Part shown: positions 42,458 through 53,451 of the stretch, in pieces
How the letters are laid out: every line of letters starts with the position of its first letter
Position numbering within the stretch: the stretch's first letter is position 1
Source: a gamma proteobacterium HdN1
GTDB lineage: Bacteria; Pseudomonadota; Gammaproteobacteria; Pseudomonadales; Ketobacteraceae
DNA: 64,000 nucleotides
Reading direction: 5' to 3'
Assembly (NCBI GenBank): GCA_000198515.1
Contig: FP929140.1
Coordinates: 1,214,527 to 1,278,526 of the forward strand
The notes under the pieces: generated by a model
The model's input: the letters and a program-made list of their open reading frames with translations, nothing else
The model's database searches: none
What the model was told of the DNA's origin: nothing
Program-made: the position numbers and the translations under genes

Positions 42458-44575
42458 ATGCCGCATAGCCATAGCTTTTTAGATCGCAGATCGGATCGGG
42501 TTGATCCCGCCCACGCGCCCGATTGCGTGATTGCAGCGCCGCCCAGCATGCTTGATCTTCAGTCAAGACGCGTACTTGTCGTAGACCCTCAAGACGAAAT
42601 GGCGATCAGTTGCATGCTTCATTGGCGGGTGCGCAACATGGACGTTATACGTGTAAATGACAGCAAAGATGTCGAACGTGAGTCTCATCGTCAGCAGCCA
42701 ATCGCGCTTGCGGTCGTTTTTTCTGATGGAGAAGACGGCACCGATATTCAAAATCAATTGCGCTATTGGCGCAGTCTTGTTGGGCGCGATTGCTACTGCT
42801 TTTTATTGATGGATCAGGCAAGCCCACGCGCAAAAATGTTCGCGGCATCGTTGGGTTTTGCAAGAGTATTTGATGGCCTTTCTGCGCTTCAAGACGCTGC
42901 CCGCCATATTGACGCTTGGGCGTTACTGCAACGCGAAGCGAGTCGCATCCTTTTGGTAGGGGCCCCAGATTCGATGGCGCCGGTGCGTGATGCGTGGCAG
43001 GAGTTTGGTGTGCATCTTAGCGCTGCGCTGGATACAGGAGAAGCGTGGGCGTTGATGGAATCCGGCAGCTTTGATGGTGTTGTGATCAGCAATAGCATTG
43101 CTCAACGATACTCGGAATTCGTCGAAGCGCTGGGCACTTATTTTGGGAAGGCGCTATTTTGGGTATTTGATGGCGATCCAATTCCGTTTCGCCCTCATTA
43201 TTTGCCCGCTTCGGCATCTTATTTTTTGCGCGCAGTTCCGCAGCTTTGCTTGGAACGCTCGTCGATGGAGCGAGCGAATAAGAACCTGCAGGTGCGCCGC
43301 TATGAGAACATTTTGAGTGAGGAGCGCGGCGAACTGGATCCAGACACTGGGATATTTACGCTGCGAGGCCTGCTCCCGCGTGCAGCGGCGTATATTCGCT
43401 CCTGCCCGGCCAATGCGCTGTTTTTGGCATACTATCTACGCTTGGAAGGGCTAGAGGCTCGCTTGCAGCTAGAAGGCATTGAAGATAGGCGCCTTATTAA
43501 ACAGGCGGTAGCCGCCACACTGCTTGCGCGGCTTGATCGGGGCGATTGGTTAGGCACACTTGGCGATCAGAACTATGTCATTGTGATGCAGACCTCGCGA
43601 GAACGCTCTGCTCGGGTGTTTGGTGACGTCCTTTCAAATATGCCCCTTGATGCAGGTGTTACCCTCAGGCTTGGCGTTGCTCCAGTGATGCAAGCGGAGC
43701 TTGAGCGTGCCTTTAGGGAGGCGGCGCTTGGCCTGCGCATGGATATGGCATCCGAAAACGATGTGAGGCCGCCGCATGCCGTGGCCCGCACCTTCAAAAG
43801 CGAAGCAAAGACTGATTTAGACTGGGCGCGCCGCATACGGTTTGCGATTCAGGAAAAGCGCATGTTTTTGGTGTTTCAGCCCATTGTCAGTATCCATTCA
43901 GACCGCGCACATTACTTCGAGATATTGCTGCGAATGCAAGAGGGTGAACGGGTGGTTGAATCCGGCGATTTTGTAGTAAGCGCACGAGAAACCGGCCTCG
44001 TACGCTACTTAGATCGTTGGGTGCTTGTCGAGACACTAAAGATGCTAAAGCGCCAATCCGAAAAGGCAAACCCCTATGGGGTATTTGTCAAAGTGAGCAG
44101 CGAATCTGTGCTGGATGCAGAATTTTTGCCATGGATGGACCGCGTACTAAAAGCAGCCGATCTACCGCTTGGCGCATGCACGTTTGAAATTGAGGAAGAA
44201 TTGTTTTTCTCGCACGCTGCAGAAGGCAAGGTATTTGTTGAGGAAATGCGTGGGCGAGGTCTGGACGTTTGTATTTCCCAGTTCGGTCAAAATGACGCGT
44301 CGATTCATCTTTTAAACTATTGCCAACCTGCCTTCGTGAAACTGCACCGCCGCTATGGAGAGCGCATCGGGTTTGATGGAAGCTTGCGCGAGCATCTGGC
44401 GCTTCTCGTTGAAATAGCCAAAGAAGTGGGTTGCCAGTTGGTGATTGGACACTTGGAATCTGCGCAAGCGTTATATCGTGCAAGCCAAAGTGGCGCGCCG
44501 TTGCTGCAAGGCAATATCATGCACGCGCCAAGCCGGTCTCTGGATTTTGACTACTCCATCATCATGCAAGAATAG
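42458..44575 (+). CDS. Degenerate GGDEF/EAL protein, probable c-di-GMP effector (FimX-like)
   Basis: 705 residues. Two receiver-like segments (about 30-145 and 160-260, the second starting SRILLVGAPDS) precede a GGDEF-like domain (about 290-430) in which the signature reads LGDQN. An EAL-like domain follows (about 450-700): the EAL triplet is EIL, the metal-binding Asn region reads VFVKVSSES, the usual DDFG reads SQFGQ, and the late Glu loop reads IGHLESAQA. Loss of these residues predicts no cyclase or phosphodiesterase activity, leaving ligand sensing. FimX, a type IV pilus regulator, is the best-known protein of this kind, but orthology is not shown. The gene stands alone between the subtilase and fadB. 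Confidence 0.75.
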   Translation: MPHSHSFLDRRSDRVDPAHAPDCVIAAPPSMLDLQSRRVLVVDPQDEMAISCMLHWRVRNMDVIRVNDSKDVERESHRQQPIALAVVFSDGEDGTDIQNQLRYWRSLVGRDCYCFLLMDQASPRAKMFAASLGFARVFDGLSALQDAARHIDAWALLQREASRILLVGAPDSMAPVRDAWQEFGVHLSAALDTGEAWALMESGSFDGVVISNSIAQRYSEFVEALGTYFGKALFWVFDGDPIPFRPHYLPASASYFLRAVPQLCLERSSMERANKNLQVRRYENILSEERGELDPDTGIFTLRGLLPRAAAYIRSCPANALFLAYYLRLEGLEARLQLEGIEDRRLIKQAVAATLLARLDRGDWLGTLGDQNYVIVMQTSRERSARVFGDVLSNMPLDAGVTLRLGVAPVMQAELERAFREAALGLRMDMASENDVRPPHAVARTFKSEAKTDLDWARRIRFAIQEKRMFLVFQPIVSIHSDRAHYFEILLRMQEGERVVESGDFVVSARETGLVRYLDRWVLVETLKMLKRQSEKANPYGVFVKVSSESVLDAEFLPWMDRVLKAADLPLGACTFEIEEELFFSHAAEGKVFVEEMRGRGLDVCISQFGQNDASIHLLNYCQPAFVKLHRRYGERIGFDGSLREHLALLVEIAKEVGCQLVIGHLESAQALYRASQSGAPLLQGNIMHAPSRSLDFDYSIIMQE

Positions 44576-44844
44576 TCATTGATCTGTAACGAAGCGCTTT
44601 TCTACCGCTAGCAAACAGTTTTTATGCATGACTGCGCAGCCACTCGGTTGTGCCCGCTAAATTTCTTGCTAAAAACTACCTGATACCGCAGTATGCGGCT
44701 GCCCTTTACGCAGGGATCACTAGCGTCTATCGTTCGCAAGTACCCAAATTGTCTGGTGCTGTAGCGGCTCTGCGTAGAACGGGAGAACGACAGATAAAGA
44801 ACTGTTTGGTCACGAATCGTCAACCCAACCTGGGAGAAACGTGG

Positions 44845-46992
44845 ATGATATATGAAGGAAAAGCTGTCTCGGTCAAAGCACTGGAAGATGGCATCGTAGA
44901 GCTTTGTTTTGATTTGCAAGGCGAATCTGTCAATAAATTCAACCGATTGACTTTGGATGATCTAGGTGCTGCGGCCGAAAAGCTCGGTGCAGATAAGTCC
45001 ATCAAAGGTATGATTGTTACCAGCGCCAAAGACGTATTCATCGTAGGTGCTGATATCACTGAGTTCACCGATTTGTTCAAAGCGCCAGAAGCCGAGTTGG
45101 CAGGGTGGGCGTTAAGAGCGAACAAGGTTTTTTGCGCGATTGAAGATCTTCCATTCCCCACTGTTACAGCGATCAATGGCATCGCTCTTGGTGGCGGTTT
45201 GGAAATGTGCCTTTCTACCGACTATCGGGTTATGTCAACCAAAGCTCAGGTGGGCCTGCCCGAAGTGAAGTTGGGAATCTTCCCAGGCTTTGGCGGAACT
45301 GTGCGCATGTCTCGCATTATTGGCGTTGATAACGCTGTCGAGTGGATTGCTGCCGGCGGCCAACATAAGCCTGAAAAAGCGATTAAGGATGGCGTTGTAG
45401 ATGCGGTTGTTGCGCCTGAATTGCTGAAAGATGCGGCCGTTGCGCTCGTGAAGCAGTGCATCGACGGCAAGCTTGATTACAAAGCGCGCCGCCAAGAAAA
45501 GCTTGATCCGCTCAAGCTGCCACCTATGGAAAACATGATGGCATTCCAGACCTGCACCGCTGCCGTGATGGGGCAAGCTGGCCGCAACTACCCTGCGCCT
45601 GTCGCTGCTGTGCAAGTAATGCAGCAACACGCAGCCATGAAGCGCGATCAAGCGCTGGAAGTTGAAGCCAAAGGTTTTGCAAAAGTTGCCAAAACTTCTG
45701 TTGCAACGGCGATGGTTGGCTTATTCCTGAACGATCAGGCAGTCAAAAAAATCTCTGGCAAGTGGGAAAAGCAATCGAAGCCTGTGAAGCAAGCTGCTGT
45801 ACTTGGCGCGGGAATTATGGGTGGCGGTATTGCCTTCCAGTCGGCAAGCAAAGGCACGCCGATCATCATGAAAGATATTCGTGATGAAGCGCTTGATCTT
45901 GGTATGGCTGAGGCTACAAAACTTCTCGCGCGACGCGTTGAGAAGAAAAAGATGAAGCCCGCCGATATGGGTAAGACGCTTTCCGCAATTCGCCCAACGC
46001 TGAACTTTGGTGATTTCGGTAACGTAGATATCGTTGTTGAAGCGGTAGTCGAAAACGAAAAAATCAAACAGTCGGTACTCGCCGAGACTGAAGCGCTAGT
46101 CAAAGAAGACACAATCCTCGCGTCGAACACGTCCACAATTTCCATCACTCGCCTCGCAACCGCGCTGAAGCGGCCGGAAAATTTCGTGGGCATGCACTTC
46201 TTTAACCCAGTTCACATGATGCCGCTGGTAGAAGTGATTCGAGGTGAAAAGTCGTCTGATGCAGCGGTGGCTGCAACGGTTGCTTACGCGAAGAAAATGG
46301 GCAAAACACCGATCGTTGTTAACGATTGCCCAGGATTCTTGGTGAACCGCGTGCTTTTCCCCTATTTTGGCGGCTTTGGGATGCTGCTGCGCGATGGTGC
46401 AGACTTCCAGAAAGTTGACAAAGTCATGGAGAAATTCGGCTGGCCGATGGGCCCTGCGTATCTGATGGACGTGGTTGGGATCGACACCGGTGTACACGCT
46501 GCAAAAGTGATGGCCGAAGGCTTCCCAGAACGCATGCAGTACGACTACAAAGATGCGTCTGAGGTGATGTACGAGAACAAGCGTTACGGCCAGAAGAACG
46601 GCGTAGGCTTCTACAAGTACTCCAAGGATGCAAAGGGCAAGCCGAAAAAAGAAGCGGATCCAGCGACCTATGAGCTCATCAAGCCAGTGGTTTCTGCCTC
46701 GCGCGACTTTGAAGATCAAGAGATCATTGACCGATTGATGATCCCGATGTGCCTAGAGATTGTCCGTTGCGTGGAAGAAGGCATCGTAAGCACTGTGGCT
46801 GAGGCAGATATGGCCTTGATCATGGGCATTGGTTTCCCACCATTCCGTGGCGGTGCCTTGCGTTATATCGACGCTATTGGCGTGCAGAAATTCGTGGAAG
46901 CTTGCGACAAGTACAAAGCACTTGGCGCGCTGTACCAACCCACCGAAAAATTGCGCGAAAAAGCCGCTAAAGGCGAGTCCTTTTACGGTTAA
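44845..46992 (+). CDS. fadB: Fatty acid oxidation complex alpha subunit
   Basis: 715 residues, the same length as the Pseudomonas protein. N-terminal enoyl-CoA hydratase ([32 protein letters not shown]) and C-terminal 3-hydroxyacyl-CoA dehydrogenase ([16 protein letters not shown] near 313, [29 protein letters not shown]). It performs the second and third steps of beta-oxidation in a complex with FadA. I chose the ATG at 44845 ([16 protein letters not shown]) because family members start here and GGGAGAAA lies just upstream; the longer open frame from 44650 is likely untranslated leader. fadA follows after 27 bp. Confidence 0.97.
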   Translation: MIYEGKAVSVKALEDGIVELCFDLQGESVNKFNRLTLDDLGAAAEKLGADKSIKGMIVTSAKDVFIVGADITEFTDLFKAPEAELAGWALRANKVFCAIEDLPFPTVTAINGIALGGGLEMCLSTDYRVMSTKAQVGLPEVKLGIFPGFGGTVRMSRIIGVDNAVEWIAAGGQHKPEKAIKDGVVDAVVAPELLKDAAVALVKQCIDGKLDYKARRQEKLDPLKLPPMENMMAFQTCTAAVMGQAGRNYPAPVAAVQVMQQHAAMKRDQALEVEAKGFAKVAKTSVATAMVGLFLNDQAVKKISGKWEKQSKPVKQAAVLGAGIMGGGIAFQSASKGTPIIMKDIRDEALDLGMAEATKLLARRVEKKKMKPADMGKTLSAIRPTLNFGDFGNVDIVVEAVVENEKIKQSVLAETEALVKEDTILASNTSTISITRLATALKRPENFVGMHFFNPVHMMPLVEVIRGEKSSDAAVAATVAYAKKMGKTPIVVNDCPGFLVNRVLFPYFGGFGMLLRDGADFQKVDKVMEKFGWPMGPAYLMDVVGIDTGVHAAKVMAEGFPERMQYDYKDASEVMYENKRYGQKNGVGFYKYSKDAKGKPKKEADPATYELIKPVVSASRDFEDQEIIDRLMIPMCLEIVRCVEEGIVSTVAEADMALIMGIGFPPFRGGALRYIDAIGVQKFVEACDKYKALGALYQPTEKLREKAAKGESFYG

Positions 46993-48195
<1,203 letters not shown>

Positions 48196-48242
48196 ACCTT
48201 AAAGGAACCTAAGGGAACGTAGGCAGCAATGCAAACTTTCCC

Positions 48243-48303
48243 TTGGCGTACTTATTCCTTTGGTGCACTTATTTCTTTGGTGCACTTATTTCTTTGGTGC
48301 GCT
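48243..48303. repeat. 17-bp tandem repeat downstream of fadA
   Basis: Units of the form TTGGTGCACTTATTTCT start at 48243, 48260 and 48277, with a partial copy at 48294; the first copy has a few changes. They lie between the fadA stop and the terminator. Confidence 0.9.
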
Positions 48304-48311
48304 AAGCAAAA

Positions 48312-48337
48312 CAAAAAGCCGGATTGCCGGCTTTTTG
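48312..48337. terminator. Bidirectional rho-independent terminator between fadA and the sigma-like gene
   Basis: CAAAAAGCCGG-ATTG-CCGGCTTTTTG is a perfect 11-bp stem with a 4-base loop, followed by TTTTT on the plus strand; its A-rich 5' arm gives a T-run on the minus strand. It separates convergent genes. Confidence 0.9.
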
Positions 48338-48390
48338 TTTTTGTGGGGATTGCCTTTAATGAGTGCGCGCGTGGTTGAGTGCGCGCAGAT

Positions 48391-49113
48391 TTATCTTCGA
48401 TATAAGCAGCTTTCGTAATCAGCAGCAGAGGATTCTGGCAGCATGTCAAACATGCGGCGGCGAATATTTTGAAGCATGATCCTGACGTTTGTCAGGCTGG
48501 TGCCAGTGATTTCTGCAATTTGCCCGATTTCAAGACGATCACATAGCAAGTAACGAAGGGTTTGGTATTGTGAGGTTGTTAAGTGATGCCGCATTTCTTC
48601 GACCATCACGGACTTGCGTTGTTCTTGCGCGGTTTCGTGCTGATCATTTTCCTCAGGCGTAGTGTCTGCATCTGCATGGCAGTTCAGCATGGAGCTAGAG
48701 AAACTCAAGTCTGTTTCTTGCTGTAATGTGTCGTTCTGTTCCGACGATTCATGCTGTTCGTTGATCTGTTCTAGGGGAATATATGCGGGGTATTCTTGTA
48801 TTAGGGCATCTACCATACGCGTCATGCTGATCATTTTGAGTGTGCCCAGCATAATCTGATTGCGGCGCTCGCCAACGGCATCAAGATTCTTTTGGTGTGC
48901 GCTAAATAAGGGTTTGTACGCGACTGAGCAGTAAAGCCCAAGCAGGGATTCGGTCGCGTCGCTAGGCAGGTACTGGCAGCCTACCTTTTTTAACAGTAAT
49001 CCGCAGTAACGATTAAAGTTAGCGGCGATAAATAGGTGGATGTCCAGTTGTTTCCACTGCTCTTCAGAAAAGTCGCGAAGATTCCGATATTGATTTATTG
49101 CTTTGGCATTCAT
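48391..49113 (-). CDS. Putative regulator with sigma-70 region 4-like HTH
   Basis: 240 residues. The C-terminal part (about 165-225, HHLTTSQYQTLRYLLCDRL then EIGQIAEITGTSLTNVRIMLQNIRRRM) has the layout of a sigma-70 region 4 / LuxR-type helix-turn-helix. The N-terminal 110 residues are helical, and the middle (about 115-160) is a Gln/Glu/Ser-rich, probably disordered linker. No region 2 is evident, so it is unlikely to be a complete sigma factor. AAGGA lies upstream of the ATG. Target genes are unknown. Confidence 0.6.
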   Translation of the reverse strand: MNAKAINQYRNLRDFSEEQWKQLDIHLFIAANFNRYCGLLLKKVGCQYLPSDATESLLGLYCSVAYKPLFSAHQKNLDAVGERRNQIMLGTLKMISMTRMVDALIQEYPAYIPLEQINEQHESSEQNDTLQQETDLSFSSSMLNCHADADTTPEENDQHETAQEQRKSVMVEEMRHHLTTSQYQTLRYLLCDRLEIGQIAEITGTSLTNVRIMLQNIRRRMFDMLPESSAADYESCLYRR

Positions 49114-49265
49114 GGAGAGATACGTCCTTGTGTTGGGTTGCTTGCCAGTAAATTGATTGTCATTGTTGTTTTAATGGTGTTTTTATTTTTTTGGGTTTAA
49201 GAGCTGCGCGTATGGCGGTAGTCTGGCGTTGGTGGCTGCACCGTCCTGTTGCAGCGATCCAGCGC

Positions 49266-49925
49266 TTATTCGCCCACTGCCTGTGGGGCTGCGCCAGTTT
49301 CTATGTTAAACACCGGGAAACCGTGCTTGCGGAGCCATTCTTGTGCTTTGGCTCGGTGTGGAGCATCCTTTTCAAGCGTTAAAAATGCTGAATTCTCTTG
49401 TGATGCGCGGCCGAAGGTGCGTTTTGCAAGTTCGTGATACAGGAGATAGGCCAGCACAAAGCGTGGTGCGCTGCGATGCGCAAGATAGGTGTGTATTACA
49501 ATGCGGTCGCGCTGTTCGTCGTAGTGCGAGGCCGGCGTTACGCTGAGGGATTCGCGCTTTTCTGCGTAGTGCGTAGCGTATTGTTGATAATTCCCGTGCG
49601 TGCGTTTTAATGCCTGAACCAAAAGATGGATGGCTTCGGGGTGGCCCGCATCGGCTAACGGTTTTAATTTTCGAGCGGCTGCTTGCCACTGTTGGTTTTG
49701 TATCATGCGAGATGAGAGTAATAGCTGCGCTTTTTCGATATCGTTCAGGCGCGGGCTGCTTGCATGCGTGATACGGAATACTTCAGTACTTGTCGGAATT
49801 CCCCATTCGACGAGGGCGTGGGATGCGTTTCCGAAGTGGCGGAAGTGGATCTTTTGATAAATTTCGTTGAGAGCGATTTGGTCGGGGAGGGCTCCGACGA
49901 GTCTTGGGGGAGTATGCAGCTTCAT
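49266..49925 (-). CDS. Degenerate zinc-metallopeptidase-like protein
   Basis: 219 residues from the ATG at 49925 (MKLHTPPRLVGALPDQIAL). The middle has a Sel1/TPR-like helical pair (KAQLLLSSRMIQNQQWQAAA). The C-terminal part (RDRIVIHTYLAHRSAPRFVL then AYLLYHELAKRTFGR, then APHRAKAQEWLRKHG) follows the pattern of SprT/WLM-like zinc peptidases, but the HExxH motif reads HELAK, so the second zinc His is missing. It is probably non-catalytic. It is divergent from the CoA-transferase gene. Confidence 0.6.
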   Translation of the reverse strand: MKLHTPPRLVGALPDQIALNEIYQKIHFRHFGNASHALVEWGIPTSTEVFRITHASSPRLNDIEKAQLLLSSRMIQNQQWQAAARKLKPLADAGHPEAIHLLVQALKRTHGNYQQYATHYAEKRESLSVTPASHYDEQRDRIVIHTYLAHRSAPRFVLAYLLYHELAKRTFGRASQENSAFLTLEKDAPHRAKAQEWLRKHGFPVFNIETGAAPQAVGE

Positions 49926-50283
49926 GCTCGTAACATCCTTGTTTCGGCTTGTTTTGTGGTGGTTTGGGGTCTTCCTGATAAAAGTCACAGGGATGCTAAC
50001 TCTACAAGTCTAAGAAGTCCATAAATGACTTGCGAGGCTGGTAAAAATCACAAGCGAATTGGAACGGCCGTGCGCTCGGTTGGGGCGGGAAGCGTCAGTT
50101 GTGTGAACTAATTGGCAGCTTATACGGTGAAAGCTTTCTTGATTGTAGTAGTTCGGTAACGTTGCGTTCGGTGGACTAGGTGGCGAATCTGCCAAGGATT
50201 TTGACTGGAATCGTCATTGGGGCTAGAGTCGATCTTCGCTATCCTGAGAGTTTAAGAAACCCATAAAAAAAGGTAACTGCAGA
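49926..50283. other. 358-bp divergent intergenic region
   Basis: No open frame of coding quality is seen. The only clear signal is the sigma-70-like promoter at 50201-50229 for the CoA-transferase gene; no good promoter could be picked for the opposite gene. Confidence 0.6.
50201..50229 (+). promoter_or_regulatory. Sigma-70-type promoter of the CaiB/BaiF gene
   Basis: TTGACT (50201-50206), a 17-base spacer and TAGAGT (50224-50229) match the consensus at 5/6 and 4/6 with ideal spacing, 55 bases before the ATG at 50284. Confidence 0.55.
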
Positions 50284-51465
50284 ATGAGTGGCCCGCTTTC
50301 TTCTCTGAAGGTTCTTGATTTTACAACACTGCTCCCCGGCCCTTTTGGAACGATGGTTCTTGCAGACTGGGGCGCGGAGGTGCTGAAGATTGAAGCACCG
50401 TTACGGCCCGATATGATCCGGATGCTGCCACCCCAACAGCACGGTGTTTCTGCTGCGCACGCCTATCTGAATCGCTCGAAGTCGTCACTCGCCTTGGATT
50501 TGAAGCGACCCGAGAGTGCCGAGGTTGTTAAGGCGCTTGTTGCGGAATATGACATCGTGGTTGAACAGTTTCGGCCCGGAGTAATGGATCGCTTGGGAGT
50601 GGGATACGAGGCGCTGCGCGCAATCAATCCTCGCCTTATTTTTTGCTCCATCACTGGCTATGGCCAAACGGGGCCTTATCGTGACCGCGCGGGCCATGAC
50701 CTCAACTATCTGAGCATCGCTGGGATTACCTCCTATAACGGGCGCACTGCTACGGGACCTGCACCCATAAACGTACAGGTGGCGGATGTGGCGGGAGGCT
50801 CTTATCACGCGGTAATGTCAATCCTTGCGGCGGTGATTCATCGGCAAAAGACAGGGGAAGGCCAAGCGATTGATGTCAGTATGACGGATGCCGCATTCTC
50901 TATGCACGCGCTGACGGCACCTGCTGCGCTGATCAGTGGGGATGAGCCTCGCTTGGACGGAACTCAGTTAAACGGCGGCTCGTTCTACGATTGCTATGAG
51001 ACTCGCGATGGCCGTTTCTTTTCGGTGGCGGGCATTGAACCGCAGTTTTTTGCGCAGTTTTGCAAATCGATTGGGCATCCTGAGTGGGCACCCAAAGGCT
51101 TGCAGCTGAATCCAGAAACTCAGCGTGCATTAAAGGCGGATATTGCTTCCGTCATGAAAACCCGCACCTATGCAGAGTGGGCAGAGGTTTTTGCGGCAAT
51201 TGATTCCTGTACGGAGCCTGTTCTTAGCTTTCTCGAAGCATCGGAGCATCCACAAATCAGGGCGCGCGAGCTTTTGGTTGAAGTACCCGCAGCGGATGGG
51301 AAAACACAGCGTCAAATTGCCTCGCCCGTACGTTTTTCGGTAACACAACCGCAGTATAAAAACATTGGGGTTCGCATTGGTGCGAATACCGATGAGGTGC
51401 TCAGTAAAAACGGGTTTAGTGCGGAGCAAATTCAAACGCTGCGCAAAATCGGGGCGATCCTCTAA
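50284..51465 (+). CDS. CaiB/BaiF family CoA-transferase
   Basis: 393 residues. The family N-terminus SLKVLDFTTLLPGPFGTMVLADWGAEVLKIE, the block NRSKSSLALDLKRPE, and GHDLNYLSIAG, which holds the likely catalytic Asp (near 139), are all present, with the C-terminal SEHPQIRARELLVEV. Such enzymes move CoA between acids or racemise 2-methylacyl-CoA. The exact substrate is not determinable; a role in fatty or branched acid breakdown fits the nearby fadBA. Confidence 0.88.
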   Translation: MSGPLSSLKVLDFTTLLPGPFGTMVLADWGAEVLKIEAPLRPDMIRMLPPQQHGVSAAHAYLNRSKSSLALDLKRPESAEVVKALVAEYDIVVEQFRPGVMDRLGVGYEALRAINPRLIFCSITGYGQTGPYRDRAGHDLNYLSIAGITSYNGRTATGPAPINVQVADVAGGSYHAVMSILAAVIHRQKTGEGQAIDVSMTDAAFSMHALTAPAALISGDEPRLDGTQLNGGSFYDCYETRDGRFFSVAGIEPQFFAQFCKSIGHPEWAPKGLQLNPETQRALKADIASVMKTRTYAEWAEVFAAIDSCTEPVLSFLEASEHPQIRARELLVEVPAADGKTQRQIASPVRFSVTQPQYKNIGVRIGANTDEVLSKNGFSAEQIQTLRKIGAIL

Positions 51466-51534
51466 ACTAGAGCGCTATTAACGTAGGGCGCTATAACGCG
51501 CGACATACAGCAACCAAGTTGTGAACGCAGTAAT

Positions 51535-51570
51535 CAAGTTGCAAACAAAGTAGGACTTGTTCGCAACTTG
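51535..51570. terminator. Long hairpin between convergent genes
   Basis: CAAGTTGC (51535-51542) pairs with GCAACTTG (51563-51570); after one mismatch the stem continues for 5 more pairs. No T-run follows on either strand. The segment also contains short direct repeats (ACTTGTTCGC twice). Its position between the CoA-transferase and SH3 genes suggests termination or mRNA end protection. Confidence 0.45.
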
Positions 51571-51576
51571 TTCGCT

Positions 51577-52251
51577 TCACCAAACGTCCCGACGTCTTCT
51601 CGCGGTAATTCGAGGTATTACGAGTGTTGCGATGATGCCTGCCAGCATTGCGAGAATACCAAATTGAATCCCTTCACGCATATTTTGGGCTTTCACCAGC
51701 TGGTTTTCTTGGGTTAGTTTTTCCAGCTCGGTTTCTAGCATTTGGTTGCGTTCGCTTAAATCGCGCAAAGCCGCTTCGGTGCTGATAGCTTCTTTGGAAA
51801 TTCGCTGGATATTTTCGAGTTCGCGCTGTAGCTGTACGCTTCCGCTGTTAAGCTGCTTGTGAGCTGCTTTTAGAGATTTCAGCTCCGTGCGGGTATCCGA
51901 AAGGCTATCTTGCAAGGTTTCATTATGTTTCTTGATTTTCTCGATTTCGGCTTGCGCATCGACCAGCATATCGCGTGCGACCCGTTCGTGCGTCAAATAC
52001 TGCGCCTGTATCCAGCCTTGCTTGCCGTTGGCTTCTACTTGATACCAAACACCGTCTGGTGATTGGCTGATGACGTTGACGGGGGTGCCGCTTTTAATGA
52101 AGTCGATAATCTTATGCGTATTGGTTGGCCCGGCGCGCATATCGACACGCAACATATCATTGACGTATTGCGTGTCGGCGTGCGCGGCCTGCGAAAGGCC
52201 TAGGCTGATTGCCAGTATTGCGCAGGAAAAAAGGTTTTGCGGAGATTTCAT
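51577..52251 (-). CDS. SH3-domain membrane protein (YgiM/TIGR04211 type)
   Basis: 224 residues from the ATG at 52251. Signal peptide (ends AAHAD), a bacterial SH3 domain ([20 protein letters not shown]..., [22 protein letters not shown]), a long coiled coil (about 90-190), a single membrane helix ([21 protein letters not shown]) and an Arg-rich end. SH3b domains bind peptidoglycan or envelope proteins. The start overlaps the stop of yciI (ATGA), which supports the choice over the upstream in-frame start. Confidence 0.82.
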   Translation of the reverse strand: MKSPQNLFSCAILAISLGLSQAAHADTQYVNDMLRVDMRAGPTNTHKIIDFIKSGTPVNVISQSPDGVWYQVEANGKQGWIQAQYLTHERVARDMLVDAQAEIEKIKKHNETLQDSLSDTRTELKSLKAAHKQLNSGSVQLQRELENIQRISKEAISTEAALRDLSERNQMLETELEKLTQENQLVKAQNMREGIQFGILAMLAGIIATLVIPRITARRRRDVW

Positions 52252-52550
52252 GCAGGCAGAGCTTTTTTGAAGGGTTTGACTGAAACGCTGGCGTAAACGC
52301 CTGCCGCGAGATAGGGATCGGCAATTGCCCAAGCGTTTGCCTGCTCCAGACTCTCGAACTCGGCTACGATCAGACTACCTGAAAAACCGGCGGGGCCAGG
52401 ATTGTCGCTGTCAATCGCAGGAAAGGGGCCCGCGAGCAGGAGGCGGCCTTGATCTTGTAATAAATGGAGTCGCTCTAGGTGTGCGGGGCGACTCGCTTGC
52501 CGAGCGTCAAGGCTGTTTGGTTTGTCCTCTCCGATGATGGCGTACCACAT
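52248..52550 (-). CDS. yciI: YciI-family protein
   Basis: 100 residues with the YciI ferredoxin-like fold: [42 protein letters not shown], and [31 protein letters not shown]. The conserved His and Asp of the family are visible (AHLERL, ADPY). Biochemical function is not settled. It is coupled to the SH3 gene and lies 65 bp after yciB. Confidence 0.9.
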   Translation of the reverse strand: MWYAIIGEDKPNSLDARQASRPAHLERLHLLQDQGRLLLAGPFPAIDSDNPGPAGFSGSLIVAEFESLEQANAWAIADPYLAAGVYASVSVKPFKKALPA

Positions 52551-52615
52551 AAAAAATCCTTATCAGGCAGGTAAATAATTCGTAAATTTCAAAATGGATC
52601 CGCAAGCTTTGGTTG

Positions 52616-53200
52616 TTATTTTCCCTTTTGCTCGTCGCTATTGCTATCAGGCGTACTAAAGCGCTGCAGGAATAGGATTTGTGCGAAGACAAAAACCATC
52701 AAAATACCGGTAAGCCCAAATAATTTGAAGTTTACCCAAGTGGCTTCTGAAAAATGAAATGCAACAAATAGGTTGATGCCGCCGAGCGTCGCGAAAAACG
52801 CCGACCATGCGATGCCGAGCTGGGTCCATGCCCGAGCAGGAATCTCAAATTTAGTATCGGGCATCTGTGCGAGCATACTCTCCATCATCCTTCGAACAAT
52901 GGGCTTCTCTCCAATAAAGTGGCTGCCCGCCAAAATCACTGCAAAAAGCCAGTAAATAACGGTGGGCTTCCATTTGATAAAGGTGCCGTCCTTGAAAAAA
53001 ACCGTTAGTCCTCCCAGTAAAAATACTGCAAGTGCTGTGTATAGCAAGGGTTTTTCAATTTTTTTGCGGGTAAACCATACGAACACCAGCTGGAGAGCCG
53101 TCACACCGATCAAGACGCCGGTGGCAAGAAACAGATCGTGCGTCGCTGTGTAGGCGACTACAAAACAGATAACAGGGATAAGGTCAACGAGTGCTTTCAT
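52616..53200 (-). CDS. yciB: Inner-membrane-spanning protein YciB (septation protein A)
   Basis: 194 residues with five to six helices. The family blocks ALVDLIPVICFVVAYTATHD, VFFKDGTFIKWKPTVIYWLF and a GWT-like RAWTQLGIAWSAFFATLGGINLFVAF are present. YciB affects envelope integrity and septation in enterobacteria. The yciB-yciI pairing is conserved in related gammaproteobacteria. Confidence 0.93.
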   Translation of the reverse strand: MKALVDLIPVICFVVAYTATHDLFLATGVLIGVTALQLVFVWFTRKKIEKPLLYTALAVFLLGGLTVFFKDGTFIKWKPTVIYWLFAVILAGSHFIGEKPIVRRMMESMLAQMPDTKFEIPARAWTQLGIAWSAFFATLGGINLFVAFHFSEATWVNFKLFGLTGILMVFVFAQILFLQRFSTPDSNSDEQKGK

Positions 53201-53451
53201 CGAATAGAGCTACTTGTGTTGGGTGTGGGCATGTATTGCGAGGTGGGGCATGCTTAGAGGCGTATGTAGGGGGTTGCCAAGGGAATCATAGACCACAATG
53301 GGGGGTGGAAAAAGTCTTAGGATAGCACGGGCTTAGCGTGCCAAGGCCGTAATGCAGTTGATTCTAGTGCGGGTTGTTTACGTACTGTAACATTGTTTGC
53401 ACGATCGTTCTGTTAGGATTCGAGCAAATACGAAAACAAGAAGTGCTCGCT

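Noticed and set aside
44650-44844. N-terminal extension of fadB by 65 residues
   Set aside because: The extension has no similarity to FadB; the family start and a good ribosome-binding site are at 44845, so this stretch is probably 5' leader.
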